Source: Chara braunii (taxonomy: Eukaryota; Streptophyta; Charophyceae; Charales; Characeae). From it: a stretch of DNA of 23,656 nt. Under the pieces are notes generated by a model. The model was not told where the DNA came from. It searched no databases and saw nothing but the letters and a program-made list of their open reading frames with translations. The stretch is taken from positions 792,098 to 815,753 of the forward strand of contig BFEA01000389.1 of the NCBI GenBank assembly GCA_003427395.1, read 5' to 3'. Positions within the stretch are counted from its first letter, which is position 1, and each line of letters opens with the position of its first letter. The position numbers and the translations under genes were made by a program. Shown here one piece after another: positions 9,230 through 19,700 of this stretch.

Positions 9230-12200
9230 TCTACCTCGCGTTACCTGTAAGTGGTCAGTGATATTTGGTTATGGGCCGGACACTCCACGGGCCAGGCGTG
9301 AATCTTTGTTGTTAATTTGTCGATACATTTTTGTTTGTGTGTTGCGCCCATGAGGACGTGTCCTATCAGGAGTTAGACGTGCACAAGGAACGGTCCCACT
9401 GTCGCGGATCACAAAAGTCCGTCGAGATCCGAACTTGGCAGAAATCGAATCGACGACGAACCGGTTATCAACGGGTCGCCGTGAACTGGCTCTCGGCCAA
9501 TCGTCATAACGAATGCAAGGGTATGAGAGGTAGGAGGCAAAAGAAAACATGGCTTAATGACCCTTAGCCGACCCCCACAAACCTCGAGTAACCGCACGTC
9601 GATTCGGAGGTTGTGTGCAGGGACTCAAAGCCTTTGCAGCCCGTGCGGCTTCGACACCAAGTTCGCCGTGATCCGAACTTGGTGGGTGTTGATGGCGGTA
9701 TGAACGTGTTCACGCTCTGCCGCTGTGAGAAGGAAGGTTAGTCGTGGGTGCGGTACCTCACAAATCGTCGCAGCGTGGCCCCCAAGAGACCCCTGTAAAC
9801 ACCGATTCTCCCTATCGACTAAACGAGCCTGCGCGGTGTCCGAGTCAGAACTATCATAATACGAGTTGAGCCTCGACGGGTAGAATTTGTCCGCTTCCGA
9901 GTCACAAGTGTTACATTCCATGCTGATTTTGACAGGTATCGGTAGAACAGCGCACAACTCCAAGATCCAGGCGGCGTGGAGAAGAAAAATATAACCATGG
10001 CTGAAAGATCCCCCTGGAACCCCAACAAATCCCGATCCGCGAAAACGACAAGGCGATCTCCGACTTGTGCGATGGCAATGTCGACACCTGACCGCGCGAA
10101 CCGCAAAGAACGCCGAGGCACAAGCATGTCAGCGACTGAACCACACGTATTGCGATGATTGCTTTTATCGGTGGGCAACAAAGATCAACGGCAGACCGGG
10201 AATGGACCCGGCCATTGACACCGTCGTCAACCCTAAAAAAACCCTTTAAGGGCAATTCACAAGGCGAGCACTTTTGCGCACCACCAGGCCTCCGCCAATG
10301 AAAACGCACGAGGAAGTCCAAGCCGTTGAAAATGATGGTCAGAATCACGCGGAGCCTCAAAGTTCGCCGGGATCCGAACTTGGCGGATGATGGAGTAGCA
10401 AGGAACCGGTTTTCGCGTGGCCGGTGCCATTGGAAGGGAGTGTCAGCGAGTGCACACAAGGAACGCTATGTTTGGGCACACAGAAGGAAGGCTTTACCAC
10501 TCTCAAGTCTCCGTTGGACGATAGCACGCACAAGGATTGCGGGTAGTGGTGGATGCACCACCTCACAAACCGGCGCAGCGCGACCCCAAACTGACCCCTA
10601 TAAACACCGATTCTCACCATCGTCAAAGCGAGCTCGTGTGGTGTTCCATTCAGAGGCAGCAGTAGAAAAGCTCGTGGAAGTCGTACATCTCCGCTGATCC
10701 AGGTGGCGTGGAGAAGAAAAATATAACCATGGCTGAAAGACCCCCCTGGAACCCCAACAAATCCTGATCCGTGAAATCGAGAAGGCGATCTCCGACTTGT
10801 GCGATGGCAATGTCGACACCTGACCGCGCGAACCGCAAAGCACGCCGAGGCAAAAGCATGTCAGCGACTAAAGCACACGTATTGCGATGATTGCTTTTAT
10901 TGGAGGGCAACGAAGATCGACGGCAGACCGGAAATGGACCCGGCCACTCACACCGTCGTTAACCCCAATAAACCCCTTGAAGGGCAATTCACAAGGCGGG
11001 CAATTTTGCGCACCACCAGGCCGCCGCCAATGAAAACGCACGGGGAAGTCCAAGCCGTTGAAAATGATGGTCAGATTTACGCGCAGCCTCAAAGTTCGCC
11101 GGGATCCGAACTTGGCGGGTGCTGGAGTAGCAAGGAACCGGTCTTCGCACGGCCGGTGCCATTGGAAAGGAGTGGCAGCGGGTGCACACAAGGAACGCTA
11201 TGTTTGGGCGCACAGAAGGAAGGCTCTGCCACTCTCAAGTGTCTGTTGTACGATTGCACGCAAAGAACAAAGGGTAGTGGTGGATGCACCACCACACAAG
11301 TCGACGCATCGCGACCCCAAATTGACCCCTATAAACACCGATTCTCACCATCGTCTAAGCGAGCTCGTGCGGTGTTCCATTCAGAGGTACCAATAGAAGA
11401 GCTTTTGGAACTCGTACATCTCCGCTACGCGGACAAGAAAAATGTACAAATGGATGCCAGCCCCCCCCCTGCAACCTTTTCAAACCCCGATTCGACCTGT
11501 CGACAAGGCGACCCCCAATTCGCGTGCAGGCAACGTCGACGTGTGTCAGCGCGAACCGCTAAGCACGCCGAAACTCGAGCATGTCAGCGACAAGAACCCA
11601 CGCATTGTGGCGGTTAAACTCCTTCCAGGGCAACGAAGATCGACCGCAGACCGAGAACTGACCCGGCCATTGTAACCGACGGAAACCCCCATAAACCCCT
11701 ATAAGGGCAATTAAGAAGGCGAGCAATTTTGCGCAGCCCAGTTTACTCGCAAGCAAATCACTTGCGAAGGTCCAGGGCGCATGCAAATGACGGTTACATT
11801 TGCCCGGATCCTCAAAGTCCGCCGGGATCCGAACTTGGCGGGTGCCAGTGCTGCGATGAACAGTTTTTTCGCGCGGCCACAGTGATTGGAATGGCTGGTT
11901 AGCGGTTGCACAGAAGGTAGGCTATTTATGGGTGCACCGAATCCCGGAACGGCTCATCGCCGCCCGCAACCGACCCCCACAAACCCCGATCATCTGTGCT
12001 ATCAGTACGAATTCCTGTGGCATAAAAGTTGTCGAAATTGGCGCGGGAATTCGGCCGCTTGCAATTCCTGATCCCGGCGAACTTCTACGCTTGCGTCATG
12101 TTCGGCACGTCAGGGGTTGCAGAGATCGTATGAACAGGCTCATAAATCGATATCACACCAAATAAACGCCTAAAGACCCTGTTTCGAAGACTCGAAGCGA

Positions 12201-12750
12201 AGAGCGCGCGGGATTCCAAGTTCTTTGCTGTGTGGAGAAGAACACTATGACCACGTCTGGCAGACCTCCCTGCAACCCCAACCAAACCCCGAGTCGTCTA
12301 TTCGACAAGACGTGCTCCGGCACGTGCGCTACCAACGCATTGCGATGATGACTCCGCTCGGAGGGCAATGAAGACCGCCCGCAGAACGAAAACAGACCCG
12401 GCCACAGAAACCGCCTGGAACCCCCATAAACCCCTATAAGCCATTTCTTAACGCGAGAATTTAGCGCACCCTATGGCCTCCGACAATCAGAACATGTGAT
12501 AGTCCAGGATCTCGAATGGGGCGGTTAAATTTGCGCGGAACCCCAAAGTGCGCCGGGATCCGAACTTGGCGGTCGCTGGAGTAGCGTGGAACCGACTGGA
12601 CTGTTTCATGAGCGTCTTTGGAAATCTATGTCCAAGTGTCAGTGGACCGAAGCAAAACCCTTTGTTATGGACCCGCAAACCACCCCTATGAACATCAATT
12701 ATTCCCACGGACAAGGCGAGGCCGCGCTCGTGCAAAGGTAGGTTGCACGG
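9230..12750 (+). repeat. Tandem array, unit about 732 bp, built around a 24-bp palindromic motif
   Basis: The clearest units are 9964-10695 and 10696-about 11425, which look about 90% identical by eye and share long blocks. Examples are GATCCAGG(C/T)GGCGTGGAGAAG at the start, TATAAACACCGATTCTCACC late, and GTACATCTCCGCT at the end. A third, more diverged unit covers about 11426-12065, a fourth partial unit about 12225-12720, and a partial unit about 9640-9963. 9230-9640 is probably a further decayed one. Each unit carries one forward copy of the 24-bp motif, at 9414, 9658, 10359, 11091, 11814 and 12545. The longest open frame (10799-11617) runs across a unit boundary, so I treat it as non-coding. 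The graded divergence indicates an old array with one recent local duplication. Confidence 0.85.
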
Positions 12751-13447
12751 TCCGGACCACGGGGTCCAACAAATTTAGCCAAGATCCGAACTTGCCCGCG
12801 GCTTCACAGAGTGACTGCAAACCGCGAAGTCCGCCCCGATCCGAAGTTCACATCGACAACCGCGTGTCGATCGAGAGCAGGACTCGTTTTGTTTTTGTTG
12901 CGGGCCTTGCGATTGGAATACTTGTTTACGACAACACCAAGCGAAGGCCATTCATGAGGGACGCTGGAAAATGTCCATGTCGCCAGGAACCTCAAACGGC
13001 TCCTATAAACCGTCGTTTCATTTCCGTTTCAGACGGCAACACAGGAAATGGAATGCCTATATGGTCGCGAAGAGAGAAGAAAGCGTCAGACGCACTTTGT
13101 GTCATATCGTGCGCCTGCAATGGAAGCACACGGTGTTGGCGATGTGGTTAGAACGGCGCACGTTTACATGAAAACGCCAACAATCACCTGAGCAGCTCGC
13201 CACATCGCAAGCGCCAAATCGCAAGTCCGCCGGGATCCAAACTTCGTGTTGCGGCCCTCGCACGACAAAGACTGGCAGGGCGTTCGGATCGACTCCATCC
13301 TTGAAAGCTGAATGTCCTGTCCAGCAGTAGTTATTCGTCAGGGCAAGTGGGGACGCCGTTGCAACTGCAAGCGCGTAACCAGAAAGGGCGACTCGCGTGC
13401 AAAAAGGGAAGTCCGCATCCCAACGAACTACAACAATGATGTGGTGT
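12751..13447. other. Array flank with decayed 24-bp motif copies, no gene seen
   Basis: Motif copies of varying quality are at 12778-12795, 12826-12849, 13221-13246 and a reverse degenerate one at 13408-13431. A 177-codon plus-strand frame (12618-13151) crosses from the last array unit into this segment. It has no recognisable domain, so I do not call it. Confidence 0.45.
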
Positions 13448-14442
13448 GCTCGGTGGCCCACGTGCGACGGTTCTTGATCATCCACGTAACGTGCAGTGGC
13501 TGTCTCTTACGCTGAAGAGGGATGGTCTTCAACAACGGGAGGATGTCGTCGATCCGTGTTCAGGTTCTCGCCACTGAACATGTGGCTCTATCGCCGAAGA
13601 GACCACGTGTCAACCCAAGGGCAGCTGGTGTCGTCTCGATCCCTCGCACACAGAGTGCAGATGATCCGTCCGAGAGCCCACAGATGTTGAGCACGCGCTC
13701 CTGGCACTGGTCGTGAGCGATGCGCTGCAGCATTCCCTGCGACCAACGACAGGAATGTGCGCGCGACATCAGTGGGCTCCCGAACAGAGAGAGCACAAGC
13801 GGTGTGCGCACGATGGAGAATGACGTCGCCACTCGCTACAATGACGATGCCGTTTCTTCGGCGTGATCACCGCTTGTTCCGTGGCGAACACCTTAACACG
13901 AAACGATGGCCTCATTACATAACGAACAGCGAGGTCTCCTCCAGGATACTGGTGACCGTGTTGTTCGTCGTGTAACGAGGCCATCGTTTCGTGTTGAGGT
14001 GTTCGCCATGGAACAAGCGATGATCACGTCGAAGAAACGACATCGTCATTGTAGCGAGTGGCGACGTCGTTCTCCATCGCGCGCACACTGCTTGTGTGCT
14101 CTCTGTCCGGGAGCCCACTGATGTCGCGCGCACATTCGTGTCGTTGGTCGCAAGGAATGCTACAGCGCATCGCTCACGATCAACGCCAGGAGTGCGTGCT
14201 CAACATCCGTGGGCTCTCGGACGGATCATTTGCACGCTGTGTGCGCGGGATCGAGACGACACCAGCTGCCCTTGGGTTGACACGCGGTCTCTTTGGCGAT
14301 AGAGCCACATGCTTAGTGGCGAGAATCTGAACACGGATCGACGACGTCCTCTCGTTGTTGAACACCATCCCTCTTCAGCGCAAGAGGCAGCCATTGCACG
14401 CCACATGGATGATCAAGAACAGTCGCAAGCGGGCCACCGAGC
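13448..14442. repeat. ~995-bp palindrome (inverted repeat with ~490-bp arms, 11-base loop)
   Basis: The left arm, 13448-13939, begins GCTCGGTGGCCC. The right arm, 13951-14442, ends GGGCCACCGAGC. The arms match along their whole length with scattered substitutions; for example AACACGAAACGATGGCCTC near 13895 pairs with GAGGCCATCGTTTCGTGTT near 13977-13995. The unpaired centre is 13940-13950. The same 90-codon frame appears on the minus strand in the left arm and on the plus strand in the right arm, as expected for a palindrome; nothing suggests it is expressed. No target-site duplication is obvious. A foldback transposon or a palindromic rearrangement would both fit. Confidence 0.93.
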
Positions 14443-14749
14443 GACGCTTAGCACTGACTGCTCTAGTGTGCAGCCCATGTGGCATCCGCTTATCGCCCAC
14501 CACACCCGCCGCGACGACTTTGTGTCCTACTCGCACTGTTGCCCCCCGGCGATGGATTCGAACCAGCATTCAAGGATTTGCAGTCCAACACATTACCTTT
14601 GCCTCACACAGCCTTTGATTGCAGTGTTTACAAAAGAAAGTTGCGAAGGAGTGCTGTTTTTGCACGTAACTTCAAAAAAATCGAAATCGTGTTTGACTCA
14701 TCTGCGCGGGAGCAGTTTACATCAAAAGGAATAAGCGATGAAGTCAGGA
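14443..14749. other. Short spacer containing the tRNA-like relic
   Basis: This unique-looking sequence lies between the palindrome and a minisatellite. Apart from the tRNA-Cys-like match I see nothing assignable. Confidence 0.5.
14545..14617 (-). tRNA. tRNA-Cys(GCA)-like relic, probably a pseudogene or SINE head
   Basis: On the minus strand the segment contains GGTAATG, then TTGGACTGCAAATCC (an anticodon-arm-like stretch with GCA at 14581-14579), then CTGGTTCGAATCCATC (T-arm with the usual TTCGAAT loop). These occur in tRNA order and at tRNA-like spacing. The 5' seven bases do not pair with the 3' side (GCCGGGG). The D-arm is poor and the anticodon stem has only three good pairs. A working tRNA is therefore unlikely. 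The GGTTCGAATCC string matches the RNA polymerase III B box. Confidence 0.4.
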
Positions 14750-14871
14750 AAGGAATGAACGAGCGAGAAAAGGAACGAACGAGCGAGAATGAACACACGA
14801 CAAGAAACAGAATCACAGAAAAGGAATGAACGAGCGAGAATGAACACACGGCAAGAGAAGGAATCACAGAC
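14750..14871 (+). repeat. 51-bp minisatellite, two and a half units
   Basis: Full units are 14770-14820 and 14821-14871. Both contain GAACGAGCGAGAATGAACAC and end in GAATCACAGA. A partial 20-base unit precedes them at 14750-14769. Confidence 0.9.
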
Positions 14872-15522
14872 ATCATGTGCCCCAATGCGGAAATGGAGGG
14901 ATGGATGCCGTGGATGCGCAAATTCCGGCGCGACGACAGCTGCACCCGCTACCTGCGACACGTGGCATGATGCAGCGGGTCTCATGCGCACACAAGGATG
15001 TACCCCAATGCCAACGCCAACAGTTGCAGTCGATGGCTGACACGTGGGCACATAGAACAACATTGTACCTTGAACGGTGGGCTCGGCCATCTCACAAGGG
15101 CGAAGCGCAGACGACAGCCGACACGCGTTGACGTGGAACGCAAAGACGGGTTGTCGAAGCTCAGTCAACAGGAATGCATGCGCGGCCGGATGAACGGGAA
15201 CGAGTCGACTGACGCGATGACGAGAGGAAACTCAGACGCCCGCTCTCAGAGACACGTGGCGCGACAGCGGATCAGCGAAGGCGATGGAGGACGTCGCGGA
15301 CGTGACGTCACGCGTATATGCACTCATCGGGCAGGAGATGGAAATGGGCTGCACCAGACCCCGGGCAGCTGTTCAACTGGCGCCATACCCCATGCTACGT
15401 TCGAAGAGGCACGTTGGCCGCCTGCGCACGAATTGGCACAGACGTCATGTAAGAAGACACACGATGGTCGTGCGATCCGCGAATCGAACGACCAGACGGC
15501 GACTTCGCAATGTGCACTGCCG
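14872..15522. other. Moderate-GC segment, no recognisable gene
   Basis: An open plus-strand frame (14998-15642) runs through here. It is low in recognisable features, ends in a C-run and matches no family I know. CGCGAATCGAAC occurs at about 15478 and again at about 15770, the only internal similarity I noted. Confidence 0.35.
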
Positions 15523-15556
15523 AAACCCCCCCCCCCCCCCCCCCCCNCCCCCCCCG
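15523..15556. repeat. Long C homopolymer with an unresolved base
   Basis: This is an almost pure C tract with an N at 15547 and a single G near its end. Its length is unreliable in any assembly. Confidence 0.95.
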
Positions 15557-15640
15557 CCACAGACTGGAAAATACAAACCGCCCCCCCGCGCGGCCTGAGA
15601 CCCCCTCGAGCGGGGCCTGCAAACTCGACGACACGAACGT

Positions 15641-15715
15641 AAGGGGCTAGGAAGAAGGGCCCTTTTTTTCATGACACCCGGGAAGGGCTAGTCCGCAGGG
15701 ACCTTTTTGTCATGT
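15641..15715 (+). repeat. Imperfect tandem pair of about 33 bases
   Basis: AAGGGGCTAGGAAGAAGGGC with a following T-run and CATGA (15641-15674) is echoed by AAGGGCTAGTCCGCAGGGAC with a following T-run and GTCATG (15683-15715). Confidence 0.65.
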
Positions 15716-16269
15716 TGTGTGCACTGGGTCCCCCTTGCCGGAATTTTGACGTGCAGCCGCTGCACGATGCGCGAATCGAACTGTTGTGCGCCGTGGGGCG
15801 ACGCGAAGACCCGAAGGGTACCCGAGACCCTCGCGCCTACAAATACGAGCGGCGCCCGGGGCATTAACGCCACGTTCTGCGTTTTTTCTGGGGAGATGCT
15901 GCCGGAAGGACGCCTCACACCGCCACTGTCGTCAACACCAGCGCCCCGCACAGCTGAAGCGCCATAGCTGGCAAAGCGAAAGGACACCCATTCTTCACCG
16001 TGCTCGCTTCCCGCACCCCGCATGTCCTCGACCCGCTCGCATCTCCCTCCACCTTCCAAGTCGCTGCGCATGTCATCTTCGACGTCGCGAGTCGGCATTC
16101 CGTCGACGCTTCTGGGCTCTGATCTCGAAAGGCGCGTCCACCACTCCACGCATTACCCTCGCAAACACAAAGCACATGGCGAAAGGTCGACACAGTGCTG
16201 TCTCGATTGACGTCGGGGTTCGCACGCATCTCCACTCGACAGTCTCACACGATGACTGCGCACGCAGCC
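15716..16269. other. GC-richer segment, no gene called
   Basis: Frames are open on both strands because of base composition. None shows a domain or compositional sign of coding that I can support. Confidence 0.4.
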
Positions 16270-16620
16270 GGAACGTGTGTGTGTATGTGTGCGAGTGTGG
16301 GTGGGTTTTTTGGTGATATGTTTGCGCAGATTGAACGAGTGTGTGTTTGTATGTGTGTGGGAGGGTGTGTGTGTGTGTTTGTGTGCGTGTGTGTGTGTGT
16401 GCGTGCTCGTGTGTGCTTGTGTGAGCGTGTGTGTATGTGTGTGTTCGAGTGCGTGTTTTTTTGTGTGTGTGTATGAAGTGTATGCCACACGTGTGAGGAA
16501 GGATTGTGTGCGTGTCTGTACCTGAGGGGCGTGTGTGTGCGTGGCTTGTGTGCGCGGGTGTGGGTGTGTGTCTGTGCGTGTGTCTATTTGTGCATGTTTG
16601 TGTGCGTGTGTGTGTGACAG
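16270..16620 (+). repeat. Imperfect (GT)n-rich block
   Basis: TG repeats are interrupted every few units by C or T, giving about 350 bases of GT-rich sequence on the plus strand. A shorter GT stretch recurs at 17070-17110. Apparent proteins rich in Cys and Val, or Thr and His, are artefacts of this run. Confidence 0.93.
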
Positions 16621-17186
16621 CGTAGATTCAACGAGCGGAGATGCGCGCGAAGGTGTGCGGTCAGGGATGAATGATATGTTTTGCATTTCGAGAGTGTATC
16701 TGCTGTATTCGGGGATAAGTGATATTTGCGCAAAATATCTAAAGATTGCGCAGGTTCTAACGTAGCACTGTAATTTGGTGTGCGGATCTTGTGTGCTCCT
16801 GCTGTATTCAACTATGAATCACGGAAGCTCCGATCGAGCACGCGGTGACCAATCACGAAACATAATCAGATCATGAGTACTGACCACACTCGATTGATGA
16901 TCAACCAAAACACGCGGTGATAATGTCGAGACAGTGAACGCATCCAATCGACCAATCGCGAAACACGATCAGATTACTCGTGATCGGTCGATTGATCGTG
17001 TGTGCTGTCCCAACGTTGTCACCGCGTGTGTTTCGCTCATCTCAATGATAACATCCGAACACACACGACGATGTGCGTGTGTGTGTACATGTGTGCGTGT
17101 GCGTGTGTTTGCTGTGTGATTACTATAACCTCTTTTGTGTTCCGGTCGTTTCATTCGTGTGTTGTTCGGGGCAGCCCCCTTCGCGC
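16621..17186. other. Spacer with short inverted repeats, no gene seen
   Basis: CACGCGGTGA occurs at about 16839 and 16911, and CCAATC(A/G)CGAAACA at about 16850 and 16954. ACACGATCA near 16965 is complementary to TGATCGTGT near 16993, and ATCGACC near 16948 to GGTCGAT near 16985. These are small potential stem-loops of the same TGATCR-rich texture as the palindrome that follows. Confidence 0.5.
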
Positions 17187-17460
17187 GATTGATCAACTGG
17201 TCTGCGAGCGACTGATCCATCAAACAAGTTGTTAGACTTCGACCAAACAGTCGATTGGTCGGGAGATCTGCCAGGATCAACTAATTGATCGACTGCTCCG
17301 TTGGCAGTTGGTCGACTGGTTGATCAACCTGTCCACCAACCGCCAACCGAGCAGTCGATCAATCAGTTGATCCTGGCAGATCTCCTGACCAATCGATTGT
17401 TCGGTCGAAGGCTATCAACCAGTGAGACAGATCGGTCGGCTGCCGACCAGTTTACCAATC
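17187..17460. repeat. ~274-bp palindrome centred on GGTTGATCAACC
   Basis: The centre is the self-complementary GGTTGATCAACC at 17318-17329, so there is no loop. The arms extend to about 17187 and 17460. The inner 88 bases pair nearly perfectly, for example GGAGATCTGCCAGGATCAAC on the left with its complement on the right. The outer 45 bases pair with more mismatches. Both halves give the same peptide (LADLxTNRLFGR) on opposite strands, purely as a result of the palindrome. Confidence 0.92.
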
Positions 17461-17600
17461 TTTGGAAATTGGAAGCAGCGTCATCGAGCGACCGATCTGT
17501 CAGCCGATTGATTCACTCTTCTCGTCCCGATCGCTCTTCATTCGACCAGCGGACAAATCCATTGATCGCACACAATCCACAAGGCAATTGATCAATTCCA

Positions 17601-17660
17601 CGATCGAAACCCGTGAACGGATTAAACAACCGATCGAAACCCGTGAACGGATTAAACAAC
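17601..17660 (+). repeat. Perfect 30-bp tandem duplication
   Basis: 17601-17630 and 17631-17660 are identical (CGATCGAAACCCGTGAACGG then ATTAAACAAC). A third copy begins CGATCGAAA and then diverges. Confidence 0.97.
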
Positions 17661-17709
17661 CGATCGAAAAAAGGTCGATCCCTATCCGCGAATGGACAAA
17701 AAACACTTC

Positions 17710-17840
17710 GTCACAACCTTGTTGCACATCGAACCTTGATGGCCATCGAACCTGGCTCCACATCAAACCTTCGCGGGCATCGAACCTCGTTGGAAGTCGA
17801 ACCTCATCGGCCATCGAAACTTGTTGGTCATTGAACGACG
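17710..17840 (+). repeat. 17-bp minisatellite, seven to eight units
   Basis: Units start at 17727, 17744, 17761, 17778, 17795 and 17812 with consensus CATCGAACCT followed by seven variable bases. A diverged unit lies at 17710-17726 and a partial one at 17829-17840. Spacing is exactly 17 throughout, while the last third of each unit varies freely. Confidence 0.92.
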
Positions 17841-17959
17841 AACGTTGAGCAGCCACCACACCCCGTCGCCGGCACAGTCCTCAAAATCGGAACGAGGTCG
17901 TCCCAAACCGCCATCACGACCTTTGCTATACCAACCGAACTGATCGTGCAATCGGACAC

Positions 17960-19700
17960 CGGAAGAAGTTCGGATTCCGGCGAAGTTCGCATTTTCGTTT
18001 GTCCTCGGATGCGCCCATTGATTCGCACACCCACCCAAGCATGTCGATATGCGTAGGCGCATCAAGGGACCGATGTCTTTCGGTCGGACACACGAAGTTC
18101 GCAGGAATCCGAACTTCTTCAGCTGACCGATTTCGCAATATGTCAAGTTTAGAGGTAGACATGGCCAACGACCGTGCTTCAATGCCCAGTTGCGACGACA
18201 TGTGAACCCCGGATGCGGGCAAACTTGTGCAGTTGTTCCAACACGCGGTGCAACCCCAGTCCGCAACCACAGCCGAGGACTTGTAAAAATGTGAAGTCCG
18301 CCGGGATCCGAACTTCAAAAAAGTTTGGGACGACGAGCTTGGTATACAACTTTGTCTCTTCCAGGCAATCTCGCCAAGTTCGGATCCCGGCGAACTTCAG
18401 GTTCCCGCCTTTCGTAAGACATGTTTGCGACTCGCCTGCTGGCCCGTGGATCCAAACTTTGTGTGCACGATTCCTCGCACAATCGTCAAGTTCGGACCTC
18501 GACTGGCTTTGGATTCGTAAAAATGCAAAGTCCGCCGGGATCCGAACTTCTCGTGCAGGGTTCCTCGTACAATCGTCAAGTTCGGACCCCGGCGAACTTC
18601 GCTTTTCGCATGGTGCGGGTTTTGAATTTGGACTTTCTGGCGCCCGAGGGATTGCCCCAACTTCGGATCCGTAAAAATGTGAAGTCCGCCGGGATCCGAA
18701 CTTCTCGTGCACGGTTCCTCGTTCAATCGTCTACTTTGGACACCTGCAAACTTCGATTTTTCGCATGGTGTGGGTTCTGACTGTGCTCTTCCTTGCACCC
18801 TTTGGAGTTCACCAAACACACAAGTGCCAAACCCAACTCTCTCTCCATCACTCTCTCGCAAAGTTCGGATGCGGGTGAACATGTGTTGCTAATCGAATAC
18901 GCGGTGCAAACCCAGGCCGCAACCATAGCAGAGGATTTGCAAAAATGTGAAGTCCGCTAGAATCCGAACTTCAAGAAAGTTTGGGACGACGAGTTTGAGA
19001 GACAGCTTTGTCTCTCCTACGCAGTCTTGCCAAGTTCGGATCCTGGCGAACATCAGGTTCCCACCTTTCGTGGGACATGTTTGCGGCTCGCCTGCTGGCC
19101 CGTGGATGTGAACAACAACCAAGTCTGCTCGAGTCCCAACTTCACGGTATTCCGAATTGGAATCACCTTACAACGCAACCGTTGCTCGAATCATATCATC
19201 GAACGTATGCTTCATCTAGGACCACAGGTCGCGGATCGTGAAACAGGACAGCATGATAGCGGCGAATGATCACGTCGTGGTAGACCTGACGCCTCGTGCA
19301 TTTCACACAAACACGGTTCCTCGCACAATCGTCAAGTTCGGATCCCGACGAACTTCGCGGTTTCGCATGATGCGGGTTCTCCCTGTGGTCTTTGTGGCGC
19401 CCGGTGGATTGCCACAACGACAGAAGTTCGCCCGGATCCGAACTCCACGTTTCGCCCCGTCTTGGAAACCGCAATGGTTCTCCGAGTCCGGCCTATGAAC
19501 GTTGGTTGTGTCCATTCCCGAACTAAACGCATTGCAGAACAAGTCCAGACGCCGGCGGACTGGTCGATTTCGTCTGGCGTCCAACGACACTTTGGTTTTC
19601 CTTGCACCCTTTGGAGTTCACCAGACACGCAAGTGCAGAACCCATCTCTCTCTCTATCAATCTCTTACACCCTCCTTGAGTTCGGACTGCGGCAAACTTC
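17960..19700. repeat. Second array: ~656-bp units with alternating-orientation 24-bp motifs
   Basis: A block at about 18205-18455 is repeated at about 18860-19113 at an offset of 656. Examples are GCGGTGCAA, AAAAATGTGAAGTCCGC, GTTTGGGACGACGAG and CGCCTGCTGGCCCGTGGAT. Downstream blocks repeat at offsets of about 756-804, which shows insertions between copies. Smaller sub-repeats of about 150 bases share GGTTCCTCG, CAATCGTC and TTTCGCATG. The 24-bp palindromic motif occurs about 15 times, often alternating forward and reverse. Many short open frames result, none supported as coding. Confidence 0.87.

Noticed and set aside
10799-11617. 272-codon plus-strand open frame
   Set aside because: It spans the junction of two array units and continues into a diverged unit. 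The matching frame is broken in the sister unit, so the openness looks accidental.
13560-14330. Matching 90-codon frames on opposite strands
   Set aside because: They are the two arms of the palindrome read in opposite directions, not two genes.
16153-16686. Long Thr-His or Cys-Val rich frames
   Set aside because: They are translations of the GT-rich block.
17601-17840. CRISPR-like array
   Set aside because: The repeat unit is directly contiguous at 30 or 17 bp without unique spacers of repeat length, and the context is eukaryotic.
18179-18882. Frames with recurrent peptides such as KFGSRRTS, VRIPADF and SSDPGEL
   Set aside because: These peptides are the six-frame readings of the 24-bp DNA motif. 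Because they occur in all frames and on both strands, selection on protein is unlikely.
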